Positions 10,760-23,389 are shown, numbered from the stretch's first letter. The stretch: 64,000 nt of DNA from Acanthacorydalis orientalis (GCA_034766995.1 CM068317.1:14759255-14823254), one strand, 5' to 3'. Notes: generated by a model from the sequence alone, not told the origin. Made by a program: numbers and translations.

Positions 10760-11186
10760 GGACTTATAGTATTGAATGAATTGTATGATTATAGAATGAA
10801 TTTCAACACTTTTTGTTACACTGTATATATCCGGCTCGAAGGACCAAAATGTATCGACTTGGTGCAGTAATTTTCTACAGCTTGCAGTAAATATACTGCA
10901 CAAGCGGTAGATTGACTGTACACCCTTATTAACTTAGTAATAAATGTTTTGTTTGTTTGAATGAGTAACAAAGTATGTACCATCCACACATATGAGTAAC
11001 ATGAATTATATTTTATTAATTATTTTTATATTTAAAGTTACAAATAATCGAACCACACACAATTTAATACATTTTCATTGTGTAAACATTTCGACTCAAG
11101 TATTTATTATTAAACATTAATAAGTCGTCGTCATGGAAGCGGTTGCCATGCAACAGTTATACATACCTATACTAATTATGATGTTG

Positions 11187-11190
<4 letters not shown>
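10760..11190. other. Non-coding AT-rich stretch
   Basis: No gene or repeat recognised. Confidence 0.45.

Positions 11191-11275
<85 letters not shown>
11191..11275. repeat. (TA)n microsatellite
   Basis: About 85 bp of pure TA. Confidence 0.95.
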
Positions 11276-11278
<3 letters not shown>

Positions 11279-12365
11279 CATATAGAAAAATTAGAAACAA
11301 AACGTTGTGCGGGACTTCTGCTACACCTTTGTCATGAACGAAATTACAGCTTGGGTATCGCGAGGCATAACGATTGAAGAAGTTTCACTTAAAAAATTTT
11401 TTCTGAACGATAAGGCACAGAATTTTTTTTTATCTGTCCATTAGTGAACCGATGATGATGGCGTTGCCTCGAAATGGGTATAAGAAATAGTCAAACATTA
11501 TGAATATTCATTTATTGAGCTTTTTGTTTAGAGAAAAATTTGTTATTTGTCAGGCGGGTGAAAAATTCATTTGTGAAATTGAATTGTTGTAGCCACAGTC
11601 CCGAAACGATTTTGTGACTGAAATGATATAATTATTTTTCATGTTTATTTTTTCCATATCGTTTTTAACTTGTATTCGTTATTTTTATATTTTTACATAA
11701 TTGAAAATGTGTAAATATATACTTCAATGTTTATGAAATGCGTCATGTTCTAAATGTAATCAAAAATAAATAAATCTACATGAATGCTTCATATATTCGT
11801 AATATACAAATTATATTTATGTAGTTCTCTATCAGTTCATGTATTACTGATCTATGATAATTAAATTTATTCAGAATTTATTTTTACATAAAGATTAAAA
11901 AGTGGACATTAGTTTTAATAGTTTTATAGATATCATTCTTGAATATATTTGTTCATTACTTTGCATACAATACTGTGCTAAATAGTTACTTCCGCCGAGG
12001 AAACCGAATTGATTATCATTTGTAAAACTGAAAGAAATATAACCTTGTGTGTGTATCATAAATCCGGAAGCCGGTGCATTATTGCGTTTCGCTATTTAGT
12101 GGCGAGCCTACTGTTTTTTGTAAAGTTACGTGAAATTTTGTCAAGGACAGAATACGTTTCCGTTGCTAGTTTTTAAAATCTCCGTTTTTGGGCCATCTTG
12201 TGTGAAGAATTTAAAGAATTGTTCTCTCAAGCAGTATGTATTTTAACACGCTTGTCAATCAATGAAATCATTTATTAAATAATAAAAACAATCTACTTTT
12301 AGTAGTTTTGCTATCTCATACGTATTTTAAGCACTTAAATCATAGCCGGAAAGTTAATCGAATAC
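11276..12365. other. Non-coding stretch with a fold-back family fragment
   Basis: No gene. GATGATGATGGCGTTGCC at about 11449 followed by TATGAATATTCATTTATTG resembles one arm of the inverted-repeat element at 31960-32260, diverged. The rest is unassigned. Confidence 0.35.
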
Positions 12366-12465
12366 AATTCTTCGAAAGACCATTCTTAGAAAGACGATTT
12401 TTCGAAAGACAATTTTTCGAAAGATAATTCTTTGAAAGATAATTCTTCGAATGTAATTATTCAGA
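12366..12465. repeat. Minisatellite, about 15 bp unit
   Basis: Six to seven imperfect tandem copies of AATTCTTCGAAAGAC, varying as ATTCTTAGAAAGAC, ATTTTTCGAAAGAC and ATTCTTTGAAAGAT. Each unit carries a TTCGAA-like palindrome. Confidence 0.75.
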
Positions 12466-12640
12466 AATGCAATTTTTCTCAAGTATATTTTCGATTAAAA
12501 GCTTTTTTTTATTTGCTTGTAAACAATTCAGATCAGTTGTTAGATCTGATTTACTAGTCTGACGGGAGGTAGCAAAGTAACCAGTGGCAAGGGTAACGAG
12601 GTAATTATCCTCCTCTAAGATTTTTTCAGTTATTAAACTA

Positions 12641-13823
12641 TGAGGATGTTGCATTGAAAGCCGCTGTTTTTTTGTGTTTTTTAAACATTTATTTCAATAA
12701 CAAAATTTGTGAATACATTAATCAAAGTATTTTTCCTTGGAAGCTATGACTTTTTCCCACTTTTCTGGCAGAAGTTGAATTCTGTGACGAAATAATGGTA
12801 TATCTTTTGAGCCAATCCATTCAGTAACCCAATTTTCGACTTCTTCGTAGTTAGGGAAAGGTGTATCTTCCAAAGCATCTTGCATCGATCGGAACAAATT
12901 GTTATTGCTTGAGGCCAGGACCGGAGAATGCACTGTTATGCGGGAGAATCTCCCATTCGAGCTCCATCAGTGTTTGTTTCACGGCTATAGCAACATTGGG
13001 CCGAGCGTTCTTACGGAGAAGAATCACTTTTTGACGATTTGGTCGTTTTCACATCAAATTATCATTCAAACGCTCCAATTGTTGTCGATAACGTTTGGCG
13101 GTGATTATTTCTTTTGGTTTCAATAGCTCATAATACAAGACATCCTTCATATCCCACCAAATAGAGAGCATTGCTTTGTGACCGTGGATGTTTCGTTTGA
13201 TGTCGACATTGATGGTTGGCCAGGATCAACCCATGATTTCTTGCGTTTCGGGTTGTTGAAATAGATCCATTTTTCATCACAGGTCATGATACGCTACAAG
13301 AAACTCTTCTTTTTGTGCCTTGCAAGTAAAGAAATCGAGATGTTTAAACGATTAGCAATAGCATTTTCGGTCAATTCATGTGGCAGCTATCTTCCTTCTT
13401 TCTGGATCTTTCTCATGGCTTGTAAACGTCGTGAAATGGTTGATTTATCGACGTTCATCTTCGAACTTGACTTCTCGTTGTTTGTCGTGAACGTCACAAT
13501 CACTACTTTTGAATTGTTGAAACCAATCTCTACGTACTGTTTCCGATGGAGCAGATTCACCATAAGTTTTCGCAAGCAATCGGTGAGCAGCTTGAGATGC
13601 ATTTTTTTTCAAATCAGAGTAGTGTAGAATTATAGAATGGATAAACAACTTATTAGTTCCATTTTAGTTCGATTATAGAAAAGCACTTATGCAAACAAAT
13701 GATTGCGTTTAATGATTGATTGTTCACAATCATAATGAAATCAGAGACATCTGTGAATGCCCACAGTATACGCACCTAGAGCCATCCTACACGTGAACAG
13801 CTGCTTTCAATATAACCTCCTAA
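12641..13823 (-). mobile_element. Mariner (mauritiana-like), full length but inactivated
   Basis: Bounded by TA (12639-12640 and 13824-13825). Inverted ends match: TGAGGATGTTGCATTGAAAG on the left and, reversed, TTAGGAGGTTATATTGAAAG on the right, both continuing to GCTGTT. The minus strand encodes KKNASQAAHRLLAKTYGESA at the N-terminus, DKSTISRRLQAMRKIQKEGR, CDEKWIYFNNPKRKKSW and the end FRHRIQLLPEKWEKVIASKE. The first catalytic Asp remains. The second block, normally HDNARPH, reads RKNARPN. The third, normally APSDYHLF, reads ASSNNNLF, so its Asp is Asn. Frameshifts also break the frame. It cannot catalyse transposition. Confidence 0.85.
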
Positions 13824-13923
13824 TATAATATTAAATTTTACAATCTTCTAATAATTTAAAAAAATTCTAATAAATATTAATATGTTAAAAAAATCGAAAT
13901 AAAATTTCAATACCTATTATGTA

Positions 13924-14463
13924 TTATGTCGGTAGCAAAATAATTGCGTTTTTTTTTGCATCCTATTCTTAATTTTTTTCACTGAAAGTGTCATTTCATT
14001 CTGTTCAGGTTAATATCATTTTAAAGTGGATTTTTTGGTCTGTATTTCGGTAACATCGACTTTGGTTTTATTATTTATTTGGCTTCAAAATGGCTATTGA
14101 ATTAAAAATGGAAAATAATCAAATAAGAGCAGCTTTTTTGTATGAATTCAAAATGGATGCTAAAGCAGCAGAAACTGCTCGTAAACTAAACGATGCTTTT
14201 GGTGTGCGTACTGTTAAGAAACGTACGGTGTAATGGTGGTTCCAAACATTTCATTCTGGTGACGAGAGCCTTGAATTTGAAGATCGCATGCGTTTTTTTC
14301 AGTTCATAACGACCAGCTGAAGTCGTTAGTTGAATCAGAACCACGGACAACAATTCGAGAGCTTGCACAAAAGTTAGGCCTTATCCATCCAATAGTTCTT
14401 GACCACTGAAACCACTTTTATCAAAAAATGTGTATGAATTTGAAATTTTTTCTACCTACCTTA
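13924..14463 (+). mobile_element. Mariner deletion derivative, copy B
   Basis: About 540 bp. The left terminus TTATGTCGGTAGCAAAATAA follows TA at 13922-13923. The right terminus ends CTACCTACCTTA. Between them is an N-terminal mariner frame (MENNQIRAAFLYEFKMDAKA, FGVRTVKKRTV, WWFQTFHSGDESLE), stopped once in the RTV-WW turn and shifted later, then the short 3' segment (KMCMNLK). No catalytic domain. The join matches copies A (1-403) and D (55743-56308). Confidence 0.75.
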
Positions 14464-15533
14464 CATTTCTGATTGTTAAATATTTTTATAGATAAAATAC
14501 ATTACTTACAAAAACAAACGTAGGGTTCTGTAGTTACAAAAAATGTTATTATTTGATAATAGCACATGACTAAATATCATTTGCACATAGTGTACATATA
14601 TTTTTCCACTATTGCATATGTTTAAACCTAGAGCTCTTGACTTCTTGTCACTGTAACTGATATAATTCATTGTTTCGATTCGATTTATTGTGTGCAGTGT
14701 ACTGACTAAACAATACAACGTAGTAAATAATTTAATCAAACATACAACGCACAAAGCATTTTACATCTGTAACTGGATTGTCATACGAATAATGATACCT
14801 CTTTAACGGACTTGTTAAATTAATTGAACCTGTAGTAACAGGATGAATTATTGTTTTCAGTTATTACTGAAATAGACGGCATGAATTTATCTTGTATAAA
14901 ATTCATGAAAAAAAAATGCTTTCAACACGGAGTGACAAAAGAAACGTTCGATTTTTGTTATGAATGAGAGACATTTGTTCTACTTGGCTCATACTTTTTT
15001 AAGAACATGACCGATGATTTCGGCACACGTATCTAAAACGAAAAAAAGGTGATTTGGCAGAATTTAGAAGACGGAAGTTATATTAGAGACCTTGACCTCG
15101 TGGGCAAATCAGCCCACTCAAATACTGAATAACATGGATAGCAAAAGGAAAAGTGTAACTATCAGTAAATCAAATGAAATATTTCTTTAATGTGTATTTT
15201 GAAATGTTGGCGTAACTACATATAAATGTTGTCGATATTTTCATATTAATCATTTTATGTGTTTAATTGAATAATTTTTAATAATAAAACTGAATATTTC
15301 AAATAATAATGAACTAATAATTTGAATTATGTCACTGTTTTTTACAAATCGTTGTTAAGTACGCTGATAAATGGAAACATAAAAGTGCAAGAAATAATTT
15401 AGGTTAATAATTGAAGTATTTTTAATAAATATTAGAAATTAAATTCAGACATCTGTAATTGTTAATATAAAGTATCTGTTTTAAAAAAGAATAAATTTAA
15501 GATCATATACATATTTTATACAGTTATAAATAC

Positions 15534-15535
<2 letters not shown>
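14464..15535. other. Non-coding AT-rich stretch
   Basis: No gene recognised. The 82-codon minus-strand frame at 14506-14754 has no domain. Confidence 0.45.
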
Positions 15536-15857
<322 letters not shown>

Positions 15858-15862
<5 letters not shown>

Positions 15863-16760
15863 TGACCCAAAAAAGTATTGGCACAGTTCAGATTATCAGA
15901 AATAAATGTCTTACTCTGGTAACTAGAAATACATGGTTTTCTAATAAGGACAAACTTTTTTAATTTGAAATAAAATACAGAATTTGCGCTGAAATTTCGT
16001 TCCTTTGTTGTAAATAAGTATTGAGGGTATACCATTTATAAATGAAAAATAATACCATGTAAGTAAGTGATCGCCGCGTGCTTTTTTACAAGTGACCATT
16101 CTTCTGTTAACATTTACAATAACATTCCTACACAATTGGGCCTCTATCTTACCAATTACTCGTTGGACTCAGTGATTGATCTGCCGGTTTTAATTATTGT
16201 GTTAATTGAAACTTGTAAGCCTTTACAATTACATTCTTATGCAAAATGCGCTATATAGTCGTCTGTGAAAGGTTGACTTATTGTGAACATAGTGGAATTC
16301 ATCTGGCTCTTACAATACACTTTCATTAACCAAGTCAATATTTTCGTCAAAATGAGCACCACAGGCACGTGTTGGCGTTTCTTTTCTTTAACCGATCCAG
16401 TCTCTTCAAATTTATTCAATAATCGAAGAATTGTTGATTCAGGTGGATGAATATATTAGGAATAATTATCAAGTAGTTTACGAAATGTATTTCTTAATAA
16501 CGGCCATTTTCATAATACATTTGTATTAATTCAGTGCGTCGTTATGTTGTATACGAAGCAGTAATTAAAGTTGACTATTTCGAAAGTAAACAAATGTAAA
16601 AAAAATACATCTACCAGTTTGACATCTTTATTTTACTAAAGTGTTTTGATATTTATGTTTGTGAATTTATTATAATTTGATAATATACAAAATATTCACA
16701 ATTTTACTTATGTAAATTAAAAAAAACTCTTCATCGATTAAGAAAATACAATTTTTTATG
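15858..16760 (-). pseudogene. Tc1/mariner-superfamily relic, N-terminal HTH only
   Basis: The minus strand at 16237-16460 reads LNKFEETGSVKEKKRQHVPV, the linker and second helix-turn-helix of a DDE transposase of the kind annotated with DUF4817-type HTH domains. Beyond that, homology is weak and no catalytic block was found. The left edge (GACCCAAAAAAGTATTGGCA) resembles a Tc1-type terminus. A similar sequence recurs in the same orientation at 16765 (AAAAGTATCGGCACAC), so the true boundaries are unclear. Confidence 0.45.
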
Positions 16761-17293
16761 TGAGAAAAGTATCGGCACACTCTTGATGTCTTATCGTCTA
16801 TCTTCACAAAATTTCTCAATCTAATTAAAATATCTTGGAATAAATTGTCTTCTTATTTACATTGTTATTTTTTAGCATTAATTCTTCTTAATAAGAAGAC
16901 AATTTTCGTTTCGAAATTTTAATAAAGGTCGCTCTCATCGCAATTCTTCCATCTCTCAATCTTTTGAAAGACACCAATTTTAACATCTTTCTAAGATTAT
17001 TATAGTATTTTATTAGTCCTTCAGAAATATTTACATTGAACTTCTTTTTATCACTGAAGATCATATTTCAATTATAACATTTTTCGGTTCTAATGGAGTA
17101 AATCAAATGCGCAGTTTAATTTTTTCATTTACATACTATGTTACAAATCTATCGATTTGTAACATACCAACTGGAAATAATGACAAACCAAATGGCCATT
17201 TATTTGGTTATATCAACCAATTAAAGGATTCCTCTGAGGATAAATTTAGTTATAATAATCGAATTAAAAGAAATAATGTGTTTTGTATAGATA
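16761..17293. other. Stretch opening with a Tc1-like terminus, no gene
   Basis: Begins GAGAAAAGTATCGGCACAC, like the terminus at 15866. No transposase frame follows. A frame at 17107-17290 has no domain. Confidence 0.35.

Positions 17294-17363
<70 letters not shown>
17294..17363. repeat. (TA)n microsatellite
   Basis: About 70 bp of TA with one TGTA interruption. Confidence 0.95.
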
Positions 17364-17367
<4 letters not shown>

Positions 17368-17385
17368 GTGTGGGGATTAAAAAGA

Positions 17386-17421
17386 TTCTACTACTAGTTT
17401 CGGACGAAACTAGTAGTAGAA
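17386..17421. repeat. Perfect palindrome, 17 bp arms, 2-base spacer
   Basis: TTCTACTACTAGTTTCG, the spacer GA, then the exact reverse complement. It lies 22 bp after a (TA)n array. No element boundary was recognised around it. Confidence 0.9.
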
Positions 17422-17634
17422 TACAAATTTTTAATTGATCCAAAAGGATGAAAACCACTAGAAAAACATGTCAACTTGATTACAATTATAAAAAGATACA
17501 ATTATAATTTTAATACATAACTTACTTATTTTGTCTTTATTAATAAGGATGATAGGATGAGGCAAATGAGTATTTCCATTCTGATGAACTTGTTATTCTG
17601 TAAGTAATAAGAAAAAAAAATTGAAAATTGAAAA

Positions 17635-18274
17635 TTAACCCTTAACGGTCGAAAGGCCCCGCTACGAGGACATCACACTTATGCCATAGAAAACGAAAGA
17701 CCCCAATACGGGGACATGTAAAGAATTTAGTTTTCATTTCATTTACTTATCATTGCTGTAGTTTTTCTTTTTATCAAATATTGCAACTTATTACATTAGA
17801 TAGTTAGTTGTTCATGCACTGACAAGAAATATTTACAGTTATATAACGTTTTAAGACGTGAATATTATGGCATTTGCACAAAAGTTTCGTCGCAATGATA
17901 TTCAGTGTAGTTTTGTTATTTAAAAGGTTACAACGTGTAAATATTATATATTTGTGATTTCCAAAGTATGTTTCGATAGAAAGATTAAAGGCAGGCGTAA
18001 AAAAACATCCACATATTGTTCAACATGTCCCGCGAACCCATCCTTGTACATCGGCGACTGCTTTGAAAAATATCATACTCTCAAAAGTTATAAAAATTAA
18101 TTTTATTTATAAAATTACAAATCAACTAAATATCTTGAATTTATATCTTAATAAACTAGTTTAAATGTGTTATTTAAGTTTTCATTCTTATAAACGTTTC
18201 ACAAGCTTTCACCTAATTTTCTGTCGTCGTATGGGCGAGAATTACAATAAAAGCTCTCGACCGTTAAGGGTTAA
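17635..18274. mobile_element. piggyBac-type MITE with TTAA ends
   Basis: TTAACCCTTAACGGTCGA on the left is mirrored exactly by TCGACCGTTAAGGGTTAA on the right. TTAA at both edges and the following CCCTT are the piggyBac signature (TTAA target duplication). The 640 bp interior has no coding capacity. Confidence 0.8.
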
Positions 18275-19100
18275 ATTTAATTGATTTAAATGGTGTTGGA
18301 GTGTAGTTGCGAAAGAGCAAATAACTATGTAAAAGATGAAATAACTATCTAACCTCAATCGGTATGGCGGTACAAAAAATATTTTTTTTTCATTCAGGAA
18401 TTTAAAATCTACAAAAATGTAAACTTTCACCTGTATATTACACAGGAAGAAGGTTGTAATCTACAGGAGAGATGTAAAGTCTTCAAAAATGGAATATAAA
18501 ATGTATATAAATGCAATTAGAAAAACATATCAGTGAATTCAGAAATATTTTTATAAGGCTTATATGTTTGAATTCGTTCATGAAATTTTGAAAATACATA
18601 TCGACATCTAGTAATAAGGATAACAACATTTAATAACAACACTTTCATTATCACGATTCGTTAAATATTTTTAAAAATGAACTGTAATTCAGACATTTAA
18701 TGACCACCTTTTCTCAACATTCGTTCTGTTGCAAATTAGCTTAAATAAAATAAATATTTGATTAATCAATTAAATTTTACTCCCCAGTTCACTCGATGCT
18801 TCCACCACTTGACTGTTTCAAGATCTCATTGTCATATTTTGATAACTAAAAAAATATTATTTTATATATATTTCAAATTACGTACTAATTTTATTGTTTT
18901 ATTGTCAGGGGATATATTTTATGATAATAATTTACGGCTGTCAATTTTATTTACAATCGAAAATACGTCACATATCTGTATAGTACTGTAAATTGTGTTT
19001 ATCCTTTTTCAATCAGTTTTTAATTAAAGACCTATTTAAATGCTTAAACAAGTAAAAGTATTGTCTAAGAACTGTATTTCGATTCTGTAGAGATGACAAG
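18275..19100. other. Non-coding AT-rich stretch
   Basis: No gene recognised. Short frames at 18242-18430 and 18758-18991 have no domains. Confidence 0.45.
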
Positions 19101-19560
19101 ACATTTGTAAAAAAGAAGACGCACAGACCGCGAAAAAGAATAATATTGAGGACGATCGACATTATCTTACAACTGGCGCCACAATTTTCATTTAATTTGT
19201 GTCTAATTATATCGAGACTCGCGAATATTTGGATTCTAACAGAACACTTTGTTTTTATGTGTGTTTGAAGAGCGTAACAGAAATTCTTTTAAATTGGACG
19301 TAATTTTGACGGTAACAATACATGTCGACGTTCTTGTGTCGTTATTCTGTACGGTTTGTTACTATTGTCGTTATTTGATTATGCGCTATTTTTAATTTCG
19401 GATCGACATAATGTAGCTCTGTATAGAGGTCGATGTCGGATGGATTTTATTTCTGTTAAGTCGGCACACGGGACGTACTACGCAGTTAATGTCGTGTACA
19501 CAGTGCCGAAAACAAACGTTGCGAAAACGTGGAGGACGTGTTTGTAAGTTTTATACTTCT
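19101..19560 (+). other. Base-composition shift, possible exon with splice donor
   Basis: More balanced composition than the surroundings. A frame ends in VPKTNVAKTWRTCL directly before GTGTTTGTAAGTTTT, which fits a 5' splice donor. No protein family recognised, so this could equally be unannotated repeat. Confidence 0.2.
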
Positions 19561-19818
19561 TCGAACAGTTTAATTGATATTTTATACAACGTACTGGCAT
19601 GTTTTGGATCTACATAAATGCACGCGTTTAGAATGTAAACGCATCTTAATCGAATATTTGATTGAGTAATTATCTTACTGTAAGTGGAGTTCACAGTTTT
19701 ATGTGCCGTCTATACTATATTTGTTCAGATTTTTTTTACGATTCTGTGACCAAGTATCATACAACTAAAAATGGTAACATTGTACCTAATATATTTTTGT
19801 GTGTATGTATTATATATA

Positions 19819-19938
19819 TATATATATATACACACTGGATCAAAAAAGTATCCATCCACTTGTGATAATTTAGTTTTTTGTTTGTATAACCATAATAATG
19901 TATTTATATGGAAATAATATACAGATATCTCTCTCTCT

Positions 19939-20012
<74 letters not shown>
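19819..20012. repeat. Tc1-like terminus plus (CA)n and (TA)n tract
   Basis: A short TA run, then CTGGATCAAAAAAGTATCC (similar to Tc1 termini at 15866 and 16765), then (CT)n, (CA)n at about 19941-19971 and TA to 20012. The mariner at 20013 begins at the last TA. Confidence 0.6.
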
Positions 20013-20015
<3 letters not shown>

Positions 20016-21286
20016 AATGTTGAAATTAATTCGTAGCGTTTTCTTCATGAAAAAAGATCGTTTATTTTAAATGAAATTGAAAAACATATTCAAAGTATTG
20101 TCCATCATTAGCCACCACTTTTTCCCATCTTTCGGGCAGGAGACGAATACCACTTCGGAAGAACGCCTCGTCTTTAGATGCAATCCACGAATCGACCCAT
20201 TTGTTGCAATCTTCATAAGAAGTGAGCTTCTGCCCAGACAGCCCATGACTCATCGATCGAAACAAGTAGTAATCAGAAGGAGCATTATCTAATGAATACG
20301 GCGGGTGGGACTTCCCATTTGAGCGTTTCCAAGTATGTTTTGACCGGTTTTGCGACGTGCGGACGAGCATTGTCGTGCTGCAAAATCACTTTGTCATGCT
20401 TTCGAAGTATTCCGGCCGTTTTTCCTTCAATTCACGGCTCGATCGCATCAATTGTAGTCGATAGCGATCCCCAGTGACGGTTTCATTGGGTTTGAGCAGC
20501 TCATAGTAGATCACACCCTTATGATCCCACCAGATACAGAGCATGAGTTTGGATCCATGGATATTTGGCTTCGCCGCTGGTGTTGATGGTTGGCCGGGCT
20601 TAACCCATGACTTTCTGCGCTTGGGATTGTCGTAATTGGTCCACTTTTCATCTCCCGTAACAATTCGATGCAAAAATCTCTTCCTTTTCTCCCGTTGAAG
20701 CAGTAGTTCACATGTAGAAAAATGCCTTTCAACGTCCCTCCGTTTCAATTCGTATGGGACCCAATTTTCTTGCTTTTGGATCATTCCCGTGGCTTTAAGG
20801 CGTTTTCCTACCGTTGACAAGTCAACTCCCAACGATTCAGACAATTCTTGAAGTGTTCGACACGGGTCTTCATTAAGCAATGCCTCCGATTCTTCATCGT
20901 CGAACTTTTTCGGCTGTCCAGGTCGTTTCTTGTCTTCCAAGTCTAAATCACCACTTTTAAAACGTGCAAATCACTTCCGACATGTTTGCTCAGCTAGAGC
21001 ATGGTCACCATACTTCCACTAAAATACGATGACTTTCGGCAGCACTTTTTTTCATGTTAAAGTAATGAAGTAAAACTCGCCGCAAGAACAATTTATCCGG
21101 CACGAAATTCGACATATTCGATAAAGTACAAAGTGTTGTTATTTACGCTTCAACCACATGGCATATATTGAAACTGACGCCTCAGGACAGCTGTTTTACG
21201 GGGAATATTTGGTTAAAGGGAACAATGGAAGAATGTACTACCTACGCCATCTCTTGTAAAACGCTACGAATTAATTCCAACACGTA

Positions 21287-21287
<1 letters not shown>
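20013..21287 (-). mobile_element. Mariner (mauritiana-like), complete with TIRs, few lesions
   Basis: A 1275 bp element flanked by TA (20011-20012 and 21288-21289). The inverted ends share GAATTAATTCGTAGCGTTTT on one side, with a single A/G difference on the other. The transposase runs minus from ATG 21112: MSNFVPDKLFLRRVLLHYF, FKSGDLDLEDKKRPGQPKKF, a second HTH (LQELSESLGVDLSTVGKRLK), NWVPYEL, TGDEKW (Asp 1), GVIYYELLKPNET, QHDNARPH (Asp 2), APSDYYLFRSM (Asp 3) and LPERWEKVVANDGQYFE. All three aspartates of the D,D34D triad remain. Lesions are a frameshift near residue 34, a TGA in the following segment, and shifts near 20380 and 20310. It lies inside a (TA)n tract that resumes at 21290. Confidence 0.9.

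Positions 21288-21289
<2 letters not shown>

Positions 21290-21328
<39 letters not shown>
21290..21328. repeat. (TA)n microsatellite
   Basis: Continuation of the tract left of the mariner, so the element appears to have split one array. Confidence 0.9.
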
Positions 21329-21332
<4 letters not shown>

Positions 21333-21424
21333 TTATTGTAATCATACAAAGAGAATAACATAAAGACAATATTATATTATTAAACAGTAAAACCAATAAA
21401 CAAGTTACAAGAACAAAAGTCAAT

Positions 21425-22450
21425 ATTTGAAACCCAAAAAAGTCTGCATACACTTAATAGATAGAGTAATTTTTTATTAAAATACATGAATTGTTATTAG
21501 TCATTTTTAAACATTAGTAACTTTTTGAATCACCTTTTGCATTTATCACCTCCAGCGTGCGTTTTTTCATTGCATCTATACATTTATTTGTCACATCCGA
21601 ATCGATGGAATTCCGTTCTTCTTGTATGGAAACTTTTAACTGTCCTTTGTTTCGAATGGTATGTTTTCTAATTCTTCTTTCTATTTCGTCCTACAAATGC
21701 TCTCTTCGATTCATATCTGGTGATTGTGGGCGTGTATAAAGTTGTTTTGGTATATTATACATCAGCCATTCCTTGACTTGCCGTGCTGTATACTTGGGAT
21801 CCATTGTCTTGTTGGAAGATAATTGATCTCTCAAGTTAGAGTTTTTGGGCACTAGATATTAAATTTTCCTTTGATATATCCAAATATATGTGTTGGTCCA
21901 CTGTATCTTCAATAAACTTCAAATTTCCAACTCCTGAAGCACTCATAGACCCCCAGATTAGAACGTTATCTCCACCATGCTTAACAGTAGAATACAAATT
22001 TTTAGTTTTTAGCTCTTCTTTTTTTCCTCCATACCATAATCCCTTTCATTAAAACCAGAAACATTAAATTTCGATCATCAGTGAACAGAACTGATTTCCA
22101 AAAGCATGGAGGCTTATTAACATGTACCTTTGGAAATTATAATTTTAGTACTTTATTTTTCTTACTAATGTAATGCTTTTTCTGGGTACATGTCCTTAAA
22201 ATCCTGCGTTGCGTAATACATTTGTTACTGTTTCGGGTACAATTTCTATTTTGAATTCATTTTTTAGCAGGTTCGTGAGCTCAGGTGCACTTGTTTTGGG
22301 ATTTTCATGGATAGTTCTGAGAATAGCTCGTCTGTATATGTTTTCTAATTTTCTTGATCGACCAGAATGAGATCTATTGTTTTTAGCTTTTCATATTTAT
22401 TTACTATATATTGCACTATTGCATGTGACATTTTGACAGTTTTTGGTTCA
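21425..22450 (-). pseudogene. Tc1-like transposase relic
   Basis: Minus-strand frames give a GRSRKLENIYRRAILRTI linker, ENPKTSAPELTNLLKNEF, VPETVTNVLRNAGF (second HTH), KPPCFWKSVLFTDDRN (Asp 1 region), LYSTVKHGG, NVLIWGSMSASGVGNLKFIE, DTVDQHIYLDI, QQDN (Asp 2) and a decayed third block (QSPDMNRREHL, normally DLNPIEHLW). These are Tc1-family DD34E motifs in order. At least six stops or shifts break the frame. CCCAAAAAAGTCTGCATACA at about 21431 looks like one terminus. Its partner was not found. Confidence 0.75.
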
Positions 22451-23389
22451 AAGATTATCCTTCATATCTTAAACTAATAATTAATTCAGGAATTGACAAA
22501 GGTTTTTCCATTTGAAGGCCTATATATTTCAACCACACTAAGCGAAACTAAATTGGAAACTGATACCCTTCAGAACACTCTCACATCTCTCGGTCTCTTG
22601 CTGTGTCACAAAAAAATTAAACTCTTCTACCATAAATGCTTGTTGGAAACATATTTTCACTGAAGTGGTTATAATAGAAAGTTGTGTAGCTTCAGACTAA
22701 TCGTATGATAAATATTGCTCAATCTTTGGGTAAAAAGAGATTTAATGAATTGGCAGAGAGAGAAGGATTTATGTAAATACATTAATAATAACCAAAATTT
22801 AAATGAGGAGGAACTAATACAAATAGAAAACATATTTTAAAATATTAGAACTAGGCGAGAAACAAGTTTCCATGAAGCAGTAAAAAAAATAATTTTAGAA
22901 AATTTTAATGGAGGCGTAGAATTAATTGGTTAAAAATTAATGTACATAATTTATTAATAGTGATCGTTCACTGGAATACTCTATTCAATTTAAGAAAAAA
23001 TGCATGGATGTCTGCTTCTTTATTTTAAAATCTACAAAAACATGGAAATTAAAAACGAAAAACTGTAAACAACTGAAATTTTAATTAATAAGATAGCATG
23101 GAGGATATATTCTTAAATAACGAAATTAGTAAAGTTAAAATTTAAAAAATGTGATATTAATATACGTGGTCAACATGAAAAAATATATCGTTGAATATCG
23201 TTCTGATAGTAATTATATTTCAGCTTTAATCTATATAAATACTTTTTTAATTTAAGTTATATAACGCAGCAGTTCTTTTAATTTTTTTCTTTTTGTAAAT
23301 AAGAATCTTTTTTCATTTTGCATGAAGAATAAATCCTTTATAACTTGAAACATATCCCTGTGTTTTACGGTGGTCTAATTTGTATATGT
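22451..23389. other. Non-coding AT-rich stretch
   Basis: No gene recognised. Some sequence at 22700-22960 looks like a decayed coding region, but no motif was identified. Confidence 0.4.

Noticed and set aside
12366..12465. Heat-shock element cluster
   Set aside because: TTC and GAA are adjacent (TTCGAA), not spaced as alternating 5 bp nTTCn/nGAAn units.
12366..12465. CRISPR array
   Set aside because: The units are contiguous, with no unique spacers, and the genome is eukaryotic. No other array-like pattern was seen.
15858..16790. A Tc1 element bounded by the two AAAAGTATYGGCACA sequences
   Set aside because: They are direct repeats, not inverted, so they cannot be the two TIRs of one element.
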